DNA of 64,000 bases, from NCBI GenBank assembly GCA_028751875.1, contig CM054165.1, positions 30,237,078 to 30,301,077 on the forward strand. The letters run 5' to 3'. The stretch comes from Rapana venosa. Taxonomy: Eukaryota; Mollusca; Gastropoda; Neogastropoda; Muricidae. Below the pieces are notes generated by a model, which saw nothing but the letters and a program-made list of their open reading frames with translations, was not told the DNA's origin and ran no database searches. Shown piece after piece: positions 1-10,318 of the stretch; positions within the stretch are counted from its first letter, which is position 1; every line of letters starts with the position of its first letter. The translations under genes were made by a program, and so were the position numbers.

Positions 1-1000
1 AAAAATTTTTTTTTTTTTCCCCCCCCCTTCAAAAAAAAAAAATTTTTTTTTTTTTTTAACAAAAAAAAAAAACCCCCCCAAATTTTTTTCCCCTTTTTAA
101 AAAATTTTTTTAAACCCCAAACCCCTAAAAAACCCCAAAATTTTTTTCCCCCCCCCCAAAAAAGGGTTTTTTTCAAACCCCTTTTTTTTAAAAAAAAAAA
201 AAACAAAAACCCTTATTTTTCCCCCCTTTTTTTTTAAAAAAATTTTTTTTTTTTTTTTTTTCCCCCCCCCTTTTTCCCCCAAAAAAAACACCCCCCAAAA
301 ATTAAAAATTTGGGAAAAAAAAAAACCCCCCCCCAAATTAAAACTTTTTTTTTGGTTTTGGAGACAAGAACAAGAAAGCCAAGATTTAAAGGGGGTCAGG
401 GGGAAGGGGGTATTGAAGGGAGGGGGAAAAAGTAAGGAGAGGTCAGGGGTTTTATGGGGGAAAAATTTTTTACGGGAGGGGAGGATCAGCTTTACGATTG
501 AGTAACAGGGACAGGAGCTGGGTTTCCCCCCAAAGAATTTTAGTTCCAAAAGAGGGAGTTGGTTGAAGGGTTGGAGGATAGGGGGTTAAAGGTAAAGGAT
601 GATTTGCTTCTGGGAATTTCATTGGATTGAATGTACTTGATTTTTTGGGTAGGAAAAATTTTTACGGAAAATTTGGGTCGGGTATGTTTTAAATTGTCAG
701 GAAATAAAAGAAAGGGGAGGGGGGGTTTGTGGAAATGGAAAAATCACATAAGTTTAAAGTCTTTTAAAATTTAAAAAAATCCCTTTTAAAAAAATTCCCT
801 TATTAAAATTCCTGTCTTTTTGGCCAAAGGCCCATGCCACTTATTAAGGTTCCAGGATAAAAAAAAAGGTTTTTTTAAAACCCCCTTTTGGAGGCATCTG
901 TCCCGAACTTCCCCCAAAATTTCCAACAACCGGGGGGGGGGGAAAAAAAAAAAGAAATGCTTTTTTGGGAAATAAAAAAGGGGGTAAAAACCAACCCTTT
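1..1000. other. Homopolymer-rich low-quality sequence
   Basis: The first ~350 bases consist almost only of runs of A, T and C. The rest is AT-rich with many runs of five or more identical bases. I see no gene, no SINE box and no coding pattern that survives. The composition is typical of unpolished long-read consensus next to a scaffold gap. Confidence 0.7.
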
Positions 1001-1500
1001 NNNNNNNNNNNNNNNNNNNNNNNNNNNNNNNNNNNNNNNNNNNNNNNNNNNNNNNNNNNNNNNNNNNNNNNNNNNNNNNNNNNNNNNNNNNNNNNNNNNN
1101 NNNNNNNNNNNNNNNNNNNNNNNNNNNNNNNNNNNNNNNNNNNNNNNNNNNNNNNNNNNNNNNNNNNNNNNNNNNNNNNNNNNNNNNNNNNNNNNNNNNN
1201 NNNNNNNNNNNNNNNNNNNNNNNNNNNNNNNNNNNNNNNNNNNNNNNNNNNNNNNNNNNNNNNNNNNNNNNNNNNNNNNNNNNNNNNNNNNNNNNNNNNN
1301 NNNNNNNNNNNNNNNNNNNNNNNNNNNNNNNNNNNNNNNNNNNNNNNNNNNNNNNNNNNNNNNNNNNNNNNNNNNNNNNNNNNNNNNNNNNNNNNNNNNN
1401 NNNNNNNNNNNNNNNNNNNNNNNNNNNNNNNNNNNNNNNNNNNNNNNNNNNNNNNNNNNNNNNNNNNNNNNNNNNNNNNNNNNNNNNNNNNNNNNNNNNN
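1001..1500. other. Assembly gap of 500 N
   Basis: Exactly 500 undetermined bases. The round length suggests a fixed-size scaffolding gap, not a measured distance. Open frames running through it are meaningless. Confidence 0.99.
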
Positions 1501-2144
1501 TCTTTTCTTTTCCCACTATTGTGTGTGTGCTTGTGTAGTGTGTGTGTTTTGGTGTGTGTGGGGGGGGTGTGGTTTTTGTGTGTATTGGGGCGGTGTGTGT
1601 GGTGGTTTTTTTGTGTGTATGTATGTGTTGTTTTGTGGGGGGTTGCGTTGGTTTTGTGTGTGTTGATGTCACTCTTCTCTCTCTCTCTCTCTCTCTCCCC
1701 TTTTTCCCTCTCCCTCTCGTCTTTCGTCTTCTTGCCTCTTCATTTCTAAATCTATTTTTATCTGACACAAACAAATATACAAAACAAACATCATTTTCAC
1801 CCTCTTTATATTCCATTATTACACGCAGGCGACAGGTGTGCGGCATTGGTGTGTCTGTGTGGTGGTTTTGTTTGTGTGTGTGTGTGTGTGTTGTGTTTGT
1901 GTTATGGTGTTGTGTGGGTTCCCTGTGTCTGCATGTCGATAAGTCTCTGGGTAGTATATATGTTGTATTTGTATGATGTTGAAGATGTTGATTATGATGT
2001 ATGTATTATGTAGAATTTATGTAATAGCATGAGTATATCGTTTAGCATTAGTATGTAGTAGAATCTTCTGTCTGTCTTCTGTAGAGTATGTGAATTATGT
2101 ATGAGTATGTTTCATTTTAATACTAATTTATGTAGTTATGTATT
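1501..2144. repeat. GT-, CT- and AT-rich simple repeats
   Basis: GT-rich sequence (about 1515-1665 and 1845-1945) flanks a CT run (about 1674-1700). A TATG/ATGT-rich stretch follows to about 2144. No coding feature is supported. Confidence 0.8.
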
Positions 2145-2600
2145 TGAGCCCCTGGGCTTTATCACGTTCTTGAAAAACCATTGACGCGGGGGCAACAACA
2201 CAAAGGGGAGGCGAAAGACCTGGCTTTCCCCTCTGGAATTACCACTTTACAGCTTTGTCTTTAGTGATCGACTATTACCTCTGACTAGCGGGCTTGACTC
2301 GCATAGTCCTTTTTGGCTGCAGCCCTGGAGGCTGGTTGGCCTTTGGGAGAACATCCCAACGGACTGTCCTTATGCCCCTTTGGCCGAGAGAGTGGGGATT
2401 CTGTGGCAAAGGGTTTTCCCTATAATCAAAATTTCTGCCAATTTCCCAAACAGCCTGCCTCCCCCGCTTTTTTTGGAGGGCACATTTAACACACGGGACA
2501 AACATACATAATGTATGAACCCCCGGGCCCCCGATATACTTTTTACGTACACTGCCAAGCAAAAGGGGCGGTTTAGGCCAGAATGGGAAGGGAAATAACT
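2145..2600 (-). repeat. LINE 3'-region repeat, copy 1
   Basis: This stretch aligns by eye over ~370 bases with 4887-5270, including the shared words ACTTTACAGC, TAGTGATCGACTAT and GGCCGAGAGAGTGGGGAT. In the second copy the same sequence lies directly downstream (minus strand) of a reverse transcriptase C-terminus. It is therefore probably the 3' untranslated part of that LINE family. The copy is degenerate and codes for nothing recognisable. Confidence 0.55.
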
Positions 2601-2713
2601 CTGCTGGGCCCCGTTTGTGGGTAGATTAAGAAGGAAATTGTTTGTTTTTAAAACTACCATTTCCAATGAAATGAATAAAGGGTTTCGTGATTACTTTTTT
2701 AAATTTTTTTTTC

Positions 2714-3040
2714 TTTTTTATCAGGATAAAGAATTCCTCGGTGTTTTTTTTACATCCAATCCCCGTTGTATGCGGTTTTTTTTGAATTTTTTTTATCCTT
2801 CCCCCCAGGGAACAAGCGCCACTCTTTCAAAAAGGGAACAGGATTTAAAGTGTGGCCAAGGGGTTCTGCGTGCGTTCGACCGGGGCCTCGGGGTTTTTAT
2901 CTCATTGAAGGACTTTTGGGAAGTGGGGTCTGCACTGTTTTCAACTGCAGGGGAAAATATCCCCTTGAACGGGAATCGAACCCGGGTCGTCAAAATTGCC
3001 CAGCGCAATGTTCTAACCACTAGGCTATCCGCCCGTCCCC
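2714..3040 (-). repeat. tRNA-derived SINE, full-length, family 1
   Basis: Read on the minus strand this is a complete member of the dominant SINE. It has a pol III A box at 3017-3027 (TAGCCTAGTGG), a B box at 2972-2982 (GGTTCGATTCC), a central core, and a tail ending in TGGATGTAAAAAAA and an ATCCTGATA-like 3' end. A CAAC tetranucleotide run (3050-3085) abuts the head. Confidence 0.85.
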
Positions 3041-3215
3041 CCAACTAGTCAACCAACCATCAGCCAACCAACCAACCAACCAACTCACTTTTTGGCCAAT
3101 CAACTAGCCAACTGCCAACTACCCAAACCCAAAACCAACTTACTTTACTATTTTAAACTTACTTGTGTGCCGGTGTAACAGATGACATTTTTTTTTAAAA
3201 CCCGCATACACACGC
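3041..3215. repeat. CAAC tetranucleotide repeat and flank
   Basis: An imperfect CCAA run (about 3048-3090) is followed by related CCAACT words to about 3150. The remainder is unremarkable. Confidence 0.6.
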
Positions 3216-3225
3216 ATACTTTTTT

Positions 3226-3287
3226 TTTTAAAGCGCTTTGATTTGTTGGCTTTACAAGATTCAGCGCTATATAAAATTCCATACATT

Positions 3288-3318
<31 letters not shown>

Positions 3319-3440
3319 TTTTTAAATTATTATTATATTATTAATTATTATTAATTATTATTATTATTATTATTATTATTATTTTTGTTGTTGTTGTTGT
3401 TGTTATTATTATTATCATTATCATTATTATTATTACTATT
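3226..3440 (+). repeat. SINE 3' tail (GCGCTATATAAA type) with ATT microsatellite
   Basis: The words AAGCGCTTTGATTTG and CAGCGCTATATAAA are followed by ~150 bases of (ATT)n with a GTT segment. The same pairing recurs near 25315, 27240, 46255 and 55730, so this is a mobile-element 3' end whose tail seeded the microsatellite. Confidence 0.7.
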
Positions 3441-3710
3441 GTTTGGCACTCCTCTGCAATACAAAAAACACTGCATCTAAATACTTCAAAGCAGCTGATG
3501 ACTTCTCTCTATCCCAGAACTTCTTGAGGAATGGGGTTGGGCACTGCAGTGCACTGAAGACTTTTTTTTCAGGTAACAAGTGTGTCATGGGCAACGTTGA
3601 ACCTGGCGGAGCTCATCCCTCTCCAGGTAGCAGGGTGCATGCTGGGTATAATTGAGTTCGCCACCCCTCTAAGAATAGCTGGTGTCCACTACTACGAAAT
3701 ATAAATTTGA
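3441..3710. other. Unassigned sequence
   Basis: Non-repetitive by eye. The open frame at 3443-3655 (70 codons) has no recognisable motif. Nothing further can be supported. Confidence 0.4.
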
Positions 3711-3712
3711 TT

Positions 3713-3840
3713 TAACGTGTGTGCTTAAGATGTTCTGCATGCGTTTGGGACACGGGGCCCCGGTTTTTTAATTCTCATCCGAAGGACATTTTGGAGAGGG
3801 AGCCCTGCACTGAGTTAACTCTTGGGTAAAAACAAAAAAA
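3713..3840 (-). repeat. SINE family 1 fragment
   Basis: Only the middle of the element is visible: the CGTGTGTGC...GATGTTCTGCATGCG segment, the TCATCCGAAGGAC core and the GAGTTAACT segment. The pol III boxes are lost. Confidence 0.65.
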
Positions 3841-3937
3841 ATATTTCCATGAACAGATACCTCAATGGAGATTGGATCCTGTGCTTCCAGTTATTGCATT
3901 AAAGATCACAATGGAGATGAGACGGGGTTTTTGTTTT

Positions 3938-4160
3938 TTTATTCAGCGGGTTTTCTCTGCGTGAAATTCGGGCTGCTCTCCCTCGGGGGAGGATGTTCGC
4001 CACAAGAGCAGCGCCACCCATTATGATTTCGTTTCGTGTCTTCAGTTTATTTCTTTCCCTGTCAGAGTGGCTTTTTTTACTTACAGAATTTGCTGGGGAA
4101 CAAACTCTCTTGTTGCCGGGGGTTCTTCTACGTGCGCTAAACAATTCTGTGTAACACACG

Positions 4161-4191
<31 letters not shown>

Positions 4192-4343
4192 TAGCACCCA
4201 GACCACCACTCATGGTCTAATGGAATGGGGGGGGCGGGCGGGGGGAAAGTTGGGAGCCCAAAACAGGGATTGAACCACCGCACACTTCCGACCCGAATTT
4301 TTGCTTTCTAAGCAGGCGCTTTACCTCTAGCCCACTACAAATT
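3938..4343 (-). repeat. tRNA-derived SINE, family 2
   Basis: The minus strand carries a tRNA-like head (A-box-like TGGGCTAGAGG near 4328-4339, B-box-like GGTTCAATCC near 4267-4277). It then has the core CTTTCGGATGAGAC, and a tail with GCACGTAGAAGAACC, an AGAGCAGCCCGAATTTCACGC segment and a 3' end near 3938. Family 1 shares the core but has another head and tail. Similar copies lie at 29541-29936 and 41043-41466. Confidence 0.75.
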
Positions 4344-4382
4344 TTTGGGGGGTTTTTCATACAGAGATCACACACCTAACGA

Positions 4383-4712
4383 GGGGACGGGATAGCTAGT
4401 GGTTAGAACATTGCGCTCGCAATATGACGACCCGGGGTTTCCCTTCCCGTTTAAGGGATATTTTCCCCTGGAATTAACATCAGTGCAGATCCACTCCCCC
4501 AAAAGTCTTTCGGATGAGACAAAAAACCGAGGTCCTCGTGTGCGAACGCACGCAGAACATCTTACGCACACGTTAAAATCCTGTTCCGCCTTTCGTAAGA
4601 GTAGGCCTTTGTGTGCCCGTGGGAACAGATGACAAAATTGACAAAACTGCATACACACGTGGACTGGATGTAAAAAGGCACATAGTGCTTATTCCATTAT
4701 CTAGAAAATAAA
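4383..4712 (+). repeat. tRNA-derived SINE, family 1
   Basis: Full-length plus-strand copy. The A box (4393-4402) lacks one base and the B box near 4431 is corrupted. The core GTCTTTCGGATGAGAC lies near 4505. The tail ends in GGATGTAAAAAGGCACATAG...TTATCTAGAAAATAAAAG. Confidence 0.85.
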
Positions 4713-4886
4713 AGATTTCTTTTAAAATAATTTTTTTTTAAAAATTTTTAAAGGAAGTGAAAACCAGAAATTGAAAACGTCTTAGAGCCGTAATTTTTGA
4801 AGAGCTCCTGATTTCAGTGGCGGGAAAAAAAACGACCCCCGCAAACCCGCTGTCCTACAGGGAACAGTACAAGGAGGGAGCACCTC
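4713..4886. other. Unassigned AT-rich spacer
   Basis: A-rich remains after the SINE tail, then about 150 bases with no recognisable feature. Confidence 0.4.
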
Positions 4887-5500
4887 GGGGTTTTTCACAG
4901 TTCTTGATTAAACCATTGACGCTGGGGGGAACAGCAAAGTGAGAGGCTGTATGACCAAATGGCTTTCTTTCCCATTCATGGAATTCCACTTTACAGCTTA
5001 GTCTTTAGTGATCGACTATGACTCTCTGACTAGGAGGCTTGACTCGCACAGTCCTTATGTGCTGCAACCCTGGGGGCTGGTTGGCCTTTGGAGAACATTC
5101 CAACGCTGACTGTCCCTATGCCCACTTGGCCGAGAGAGTGGGGATGTAGTGTGGGCAAGGCATCTCCACTATAATCAAATTTTCTGCCCAATTTCCGAAA
5201 CAGCAGCTCCTCCCTGCTGTTTTGGAGGTCATCGTCGACACGACGGACAAACATACAAGGAGGGGACGAAAGGAAAAAGGGCAACAGAGAAAACGATGCG
5301 AAGTCTTTTAGAGGGAAGCCTCTAAACCAGTAAGACCCCGTGTGCTTAGGGGACTTCACCGTCACCGTCACCAACCCCAGATTCCGAATCCTTTGGGCGC
5401 CTTCGAAGCTTTGTCAACCACCTTTCTCCAGCCCCTCGCGTCTTCAGCCGGCCCTCGGGGTGCTCTCAGCTCCATGCCCTTTTCCACTCTCGAATGGTGT
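4887..5500 (-). mobile_element. LINE (RTE-like) 3' end: RT C-terminus plus 3' region
   Basis: Reading the minus strand from 5500 down, the translation contains EDTIREWK-, LRAPRGPAEDARGW-, KVVDKAS- and FGIWG-like segments. This is the pattern of the extreme C-terminus of endonuclease/reverse-transcriptase proteins of RTE-type LINEs (W-E-D-x-I-x-E-W, then A-E-D-R-x-x-W). About 370 bases of non-coding sequence follow (4887-5270), shared with 2145-2600. The frame is broken. The catalytic domains are absent, so this is a 5'-truncated dead copy. The family name is inference from motif memory. Confidence 0.6.
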
Positions 5501-5518
5501 CCTCCCATTTTTTAAAAT

Positions 5519-5860
5519 TCTTTTATATCGAGGATAATGTAATAAGCACTGATGTGCTTTTTTTACATCCAGTCCCCGTGTGTATGCAGTTTTGTAAAAT
5601 TTTATCACCCCGTTCCCACCGCACACAATGGCCTACTCTTACGAAAGCGGAACGGGAAATTTAACGTGTGCGCAAGATTTTCTGCGTGCGTTCGCACGCG
5701 GGCCTCGGTTTTAGTCTCATCCGAAGTGCTGACTTTTGGGAGAGTGAAGTCTGCACTGTTGTTAACTCCAGGGAAAATATCCCCTTGACGGGAATCGAAC
5801 CCGAGTCAACTGTCAGATTGCGAGCGCAATGTTCTAACCACTAGCTATCCCGTCCTCCCC
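5519..5860 (-). repeat. tRNA-derived SINE, family 1, near full-length
   Basis: The minus-strand copy begins with the tail ATTATCCTCGATATAAAA at 5520-5540 and ends with the head at 5860. The B box is intact at 5791-5801 (GGTTCGATTCC). The A box (5838-5847) has lost one base. Confidence 0.88.
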
Positions 5861-5983
5861 ACTTACGGGATTTGTGCACGTAAAAGAACCCACGGCAGTC
5901 GAAAATAATTGGTTAAAAAAAAAGCAGAGAGGTACCTCCCAATCATCCTGGAAAAAATGTATAGGCTCAGTTCCCAACTGAAA
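5861..5983. repeat. SINE tail fragment
   Basis: The phrase GTGCACGTAAAAGAACCCACGG (near 5873-5895) is a 3' domain of the family 2 type seen elsewhere in the window. The rest is unassigned. Confidence 0.4.
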
Positions 5984-6345
5984 GGAAGGAAGGTGGCAGG
6001 ATGGTTAAGACGTTCGCCTGCCAACAAGTCAACCGTGAGGTTGTGGGTTCGATTCCCAGCCTCGCCCTTTCTTCCTAGTTTGACCACCAAAAAATCGAAC
6101 TGAATGTCAAAGTCTTTCGGATGAGACTATTTTAAACCGAGGCCCTTTATGCGAACACACGCAGAACATCTTGCGCACACGTTAAAATCCTGTTTCGCTT
6201 TTCGGAAGAGTAGGGCCATTGTGTGCCGGTGGGAAAAGGATGAGAAAATTGACAAAAAAAAAAGGCATACACACGGACTGGATGTTATAAAAAAAAAAGC
6301 GCATGAGTGCTTATCCATTATCCTCGATATAAAAGAATAAATAAA
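5984..6345 (+). repeat. tRNA-derived SINE, family 3 (GGAAGGTGGCAGG head)
   Basis: The head differs from families 1 and 2: A box TGGCAGGATGG at 5994-6004 and a perfect B box GGTTCGATTCC at 6046-6056. After TTTGACCACCAAAAAATCGAACTG the sequence joins the common core at about 6110 (GTCTTTCGGATGAGAC). It continues as the family 1 body to the tail ATTATCCTCGATATAAAAGAAT. It is thus a different tRNA-like promoter on the same body. A second copy lies at 23834-24185. Confidence 0.8.
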
Positions 6346-6364
6346 TAACAATAAATAAATAAAT

Positions 6365-6470
6365 AACTGTGATAATACCCCGAAGTAGGAATGGCTACCT
6401 ACATGTTGGACCAAAAGGGAAAAAAAAAGGTAGCATACACAGAAATCTGGAAGACTTAAAAAAAAAGCAT
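6365..6470 (+). repeat. Interspersed repeat fragment (CCCGAAGT...GGCTAC type)
   Basis: The words TACCCCGAAGTAGGAATGG and CTACCTACATG match a motif also seen near 15125, 26740, 29320, 40805 and 55940. It is a short piece of a mobile element whose remainder is not visible here. Confidence 0.45.
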
Positions 6471-7075
6471 TTGTTTTGGTGGTTTTGTTTGTTTTTGTTT
6501 GTTTGTTGTTGTTTTTTTTGTTGTTGTTGGGGTTTTTTTTTTGGGGGGGGGGGGCTGGGGTTGGGTTTCAGAGCGCAAGCGCAAACCCCCCAAAAATTTT
6601 TTTAAAAAACCCAAAAAATCGCAATTTTATGATAAACGGAAACATAGGGGTTGAAGGGGGAAGGGGGGGGGGGGTGGGGGGGGGGAAAGGGGGTATGTGT
6701 GTGTGGTGGGGTGGGTATGTGGGTGGGGGGGGGGGGGGGGTTGTGGGTGGGTGGGGTGTGGGGGGGTGTATGTGTGTGTGTTGGGGGGTTTGGGGTTTTT
6801 GTGGGTGTGTGGGTGTGTGTGTGTGTGTGTGGGGGGGGGGTGGGGTATGTTTTTGTTTTTGGGGTGTGGTGTGTGTGGTGTGTGTGGTGTTTGGTTTGTC
6901 GGTGTCTTGTTTGGGGGTTCTTTTTGTTTTGGGGGTGTATGTGTTTTGTTTCCCGTACATGCGGGGTTTCGGCTTGTCGTGTTTGTTGTGTGGTGTGTTT
7001 TTGGGAGGGAGGGGGGCTGAAAAATTTTGTCCCTTTTTAAATCTCCCCCTAAATTTTTACACGGTTTTTCAATGC
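6471..7075. repeat. GT/G-rich low-complexity tract
   Basis: A (GTTT)n-like stretch is followed by ~400 bases made almost only of G and T with long G runs (6541-6555, 6660-6850). Open frames here (Gly/Val/Trp/Cys on plus, Pro/Thr/His on minus) are composition artefacts. Confidence 0.85.
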
Positions 7076-8010
7076 AACAATAAATGAGAATATTAAAACA
7101 CCTCTTCAAACTAAAAAATTTTTCACACACATGTTACACGTTTTCTCTCTTCTTTACCTGTCCTTTTTCTTATTTTTTTCTTTTTCTTTTCCTTTGTTTT
7201 CCTCCCCCTCTCCCCTTTCTCAACACTCGCACTCACCCCATAATACAACAACAAATCAACATATAAAAAAAATCCATAATATATACACCCCTACATACTA
7301 CAATATACAAAACATACACACACATAAATTCCCTCCTCCACCCTTTTATTCAACAACATACAAAATCAAATACAAAAATTTGAAACTACAAATACAATCA
7401 ACAATTTTAAAAAACAACAAAAAAAAAAATACAAAACACCTCATGCCATCTACAAAAAAATTTTTAAACAAAACATAACAAAAAAAACATACAACGGGGG
7501 TTTTACATCCCACATAATAAACAAAAAATATAATAAAAAAAAAAATAAATACAACAACACAAAAATCCACCAAAAACCACCATAAAACACATTCCCCCAA
7601 ATACAAACAACAACAAAAAACAAAACACAACAAAACAACAAAACACACACACTTTAAATTTCTTTTTAAAAACATTCTCATTGGTCTTTGTTCTCTTCTT
7701 CTTCCTTTCCCCCTTTCTTCCACAAAAAAAAATTTTAAAAAAATTTCCCTTTCGTTTTCTCTTTCTTTTTTTAAAACCTTTTGAATCTTTCTTTGAAAAG
7801 CTTTTTTTTTTAAAGCTTTTTTTTCTCTTTTTTTTCCCTTTTTTTATTTTTTTTTTCCCCAAACCCAAAAAAAAAATCCCCCAAAAAACCCCCAATCCCC
7901 CATCCCCCTCCCCCCCAAAAAAAACCCCAACCTCCAACCCAAAAAAACCCCCCCAAATTTGGGAATTTTTTCCTTAAAAATTGTCTTTTTTTTTTTCTTT
8001 TTTGCTTTTG
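7076..8010. other. AT-rich and homopolymer-rich sequence
   Basis: A/C-rich with ATAC words to about 7640, then runs of A, T and C. The high density of four-to-ten-base homopolymers indicates poor consensus. No gene is seen. Confidence 0.6.
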
Positions 8011-8225
8011 CCTTCTTCTTCTTCTCTTCTTTTCTTTTCTTCTTTTTCCCTTCTTCTTCTTCTTCTTCTTCTTCTTCTCTTTTTCTTCTTCTTCTTCTTC
8101 TTCTTTCTTCTTCTTCTTCTCTTCTTTTGCTCTTTTTTTTTGACCTTTTGCAGCCCTTCTTCTTCTTTTCTTTTTCTTTTTTCTTTTTTTCTTTTTCCCC
8201 TTTCTTCCCTTTGCTTTCTTTTTAT
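8011..8225. repeat. CTT trinucleotide microsatellite
   Basis: (TTC)n with interruptions spans about 8013-8220. It is the source of the Ser/Phe/Leu-only and Lys/Glu/Arg-only open frames on the two strands. Confidence 0.85.
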
Positions 8226-8555
8226 TTCTTTTCCCGCAAACCCCCCAAAAACCATCCAAACCGCAATTCCCCGAAGCCCCAAACCCACAACCCCCTTTTT
8301 CCCCCCGCCCCCCGTCCAAACCCGCCCCCGACACCCAACCCTTTTTCACTTTTCCCCAAATCCCCCCCCCAACCTCCCCACCCCCCAAACCCCCCGCCCC
8401 ACAACCCCAAGGAACCAAAAACAAAAAGAAAACCTTTAACTTACACCCCAATTTTTTTTTTTCAAAACCAAAACACAACCAAAAACCCCACAAACAAACC
8501 AAAAAAAAATTTTTCACAAAAGAGAAAACAACCCACCAAAAGAACACAATGTTAG
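8226..8555. other. A/C-rich low-quality sequence
   Basis: Runs of C and A dominate. The sequence may be degraded copies of something repetitive, but no family is recognisable. Confidence 0.4.
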
Positions 8556-8559
8556 AAAA

Positions 8560-9240
8560 ATTTTCGTGACATTTCACACAAAAGACTGCAGTTAAACGGT
8601 AAAATGTTTTTCAAATTTCACCAATCTTGTCAAATTACGCGATATTTTAAAACCCAAATTAAAGTAAATGTAATTTTAATCTCAAATTCATAAACCCGGG
8701 AAAAATTTCCCCCGTGATTTTTCACACAAAAAAGAGCAGTAGCATGGTGAAAAAATAATTTTCTAAATCACCAATCTAAAAAATGTGGGACATATCACAC
8801 ACAAAGATTGCAGTAAAATGATAAGTTTATTTTTTTTTTTAATTCACAGTTTTTTCCAAGTTAACAAGTCTCCCTCACCAAAGAATGCGAAAAAGGGGGG
8901 AAAGATATAGTTAATCTTGCTAAAATAGTGATGCATCAAAAAACCCCAAAAAAATTGCAGTTAAGTGGTGAAAATTTTATTATTAAAACTCCAAAATTTT
9001 CCCAAATATACGTGAAATTTACACACAAATTAAGTTAAAAATGGAGAAAAATTTCAAAAATCACCAATATTGCCGAAAGCACGTCAGTTTCACATTAAAA
9101 GTTTTCCAGCAAAATAAAGATTACTTGCAAAAATCACGTAAACATAAATTGAATTAACGGGGGAGAGGATTTCTAAAAATCACCAGTCTTGAAAAATAAA
9201 CAACTCAAAAAACAAAAAAAATTGGGTAAACTTTGTAAAG
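8560..9240. repeat. Tandem repeat of ~75-bp units (about 9 units)
   Basis: The same phrases recur about every 70-77 bases: GTGAxxTTTCACACAAA, TTGCAGTTAAxTGGTxAAAA and AAATCACCAATCTTG. Clear unit starts lie near 8567, 8715, 8788, 9010 and 9083, with degraded units between. Units differ by substitutions and indels, so the array is old or poorly sequenced. It lies just beyond the 3' end of the 17-residue-repeat locus and is non-coding by eye. Confidence 0.65.
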
Positions 9241-9259
9241 ATGGACAATGGAAAATTCG

Positions 9260-10285
9260 CCAAGCTTGCTACTGTTCAAAAAAAGAAAACTCGGGTTTTC
9301 CACGCTTGCGGGGGGGGCCCGCTCTTGCCTCGTGCCATGCCCCTTGTGCCTCTTCAGCCTCTTCCGCTTCTTCTTGCTCATTTTCCCTTACTTTTGGGAA
9401 ACAGCTCCTAAAAAACCCAATGGTGTCGTTGTAGCTGGCAGTGGGGTCCAAAACACCTACATTTTCCGCGGTGCGTTTTTTCTCTTCCGAAGAGTTGCTG
9501 CCCCTCGTTTCGCGGGTTTGAGATTCAGGATCTTCCGGATGTTTCTCCGTTTTCTTCTTCTCTTTCTTGGCTTTTTTTTCCCTCGTTTTGATCCGTGCTT
9601 TCCCATCTTTCGTCTTGTTTGAGAATTCTTTTTTACGGGAAGCCCGCTTTGACGGGGCGCAGTCCTTTGATTTCTGCTAGCACCTTTTCCTTCTCTACAC
9701 GCTGGGTTGAGGGGGACGAAAACGAAGTCATCGCCTTGGTCTGCGTAGCTCTTTTTCCTCTGCCTCCCCAAGATCTCTTCAGGCCCTTTTCTTAGCGCTA
9801 AGGATGGGACACTCTTTGGGGCCCCAGATTTTTCATGCGCTCCTTTCTCTCTGGATGCCATACTCAAAGCCTTCTCTGCAAGTTCGCGACAATTTCTCAA
9901 CTCCTGGTCCACGTCTTCGTTTTCTACTCGATGTCTCTTCCCTTTCTCCTCTTTTCTTAGTGCGAAGAAGCTTCAGACCTCAGGAGAAGATCTTCGTTGA
10001 GAGTTTGTTTTCGGGTTCGTGTTTGAGCCCGTTCGAGAAGGTCTCCCGCGTTTGGACAAGGGGATTCTGTTTCGTTTTCGGAGATTCTTCAGTAAAGGGC
10101 GAAAACTTTCTCTTTTGATAAAGGGGCTGTTAAGTAACTGTCGCTGATTCTAAAGGATTTTTCTTCAATCTCTGATCTCTTTCGTTCTATATGTCCTTCC
10201 CTTTGTCTTGCCTCAGATCCAAGGGGTGGGTCATCTTTAAAAGGAGAAAGGGGGTTGCAAATCTTTTCGGGGAAAATTTTGGTTT

Positions 10286-10318
<33 letters not shown>

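Noticed and set aside
875..1846. Open frames of 216-323 codons running through 1001-1500
   Set aside because: They are open only because the N gap has no stops.
7810..8577. 255-codon minus-strand frame rich in Lys/Glu/Arg/Gly
   Set aside because: Arises from the CTT microsatellite and C/A homopolymers; no conserved motif.
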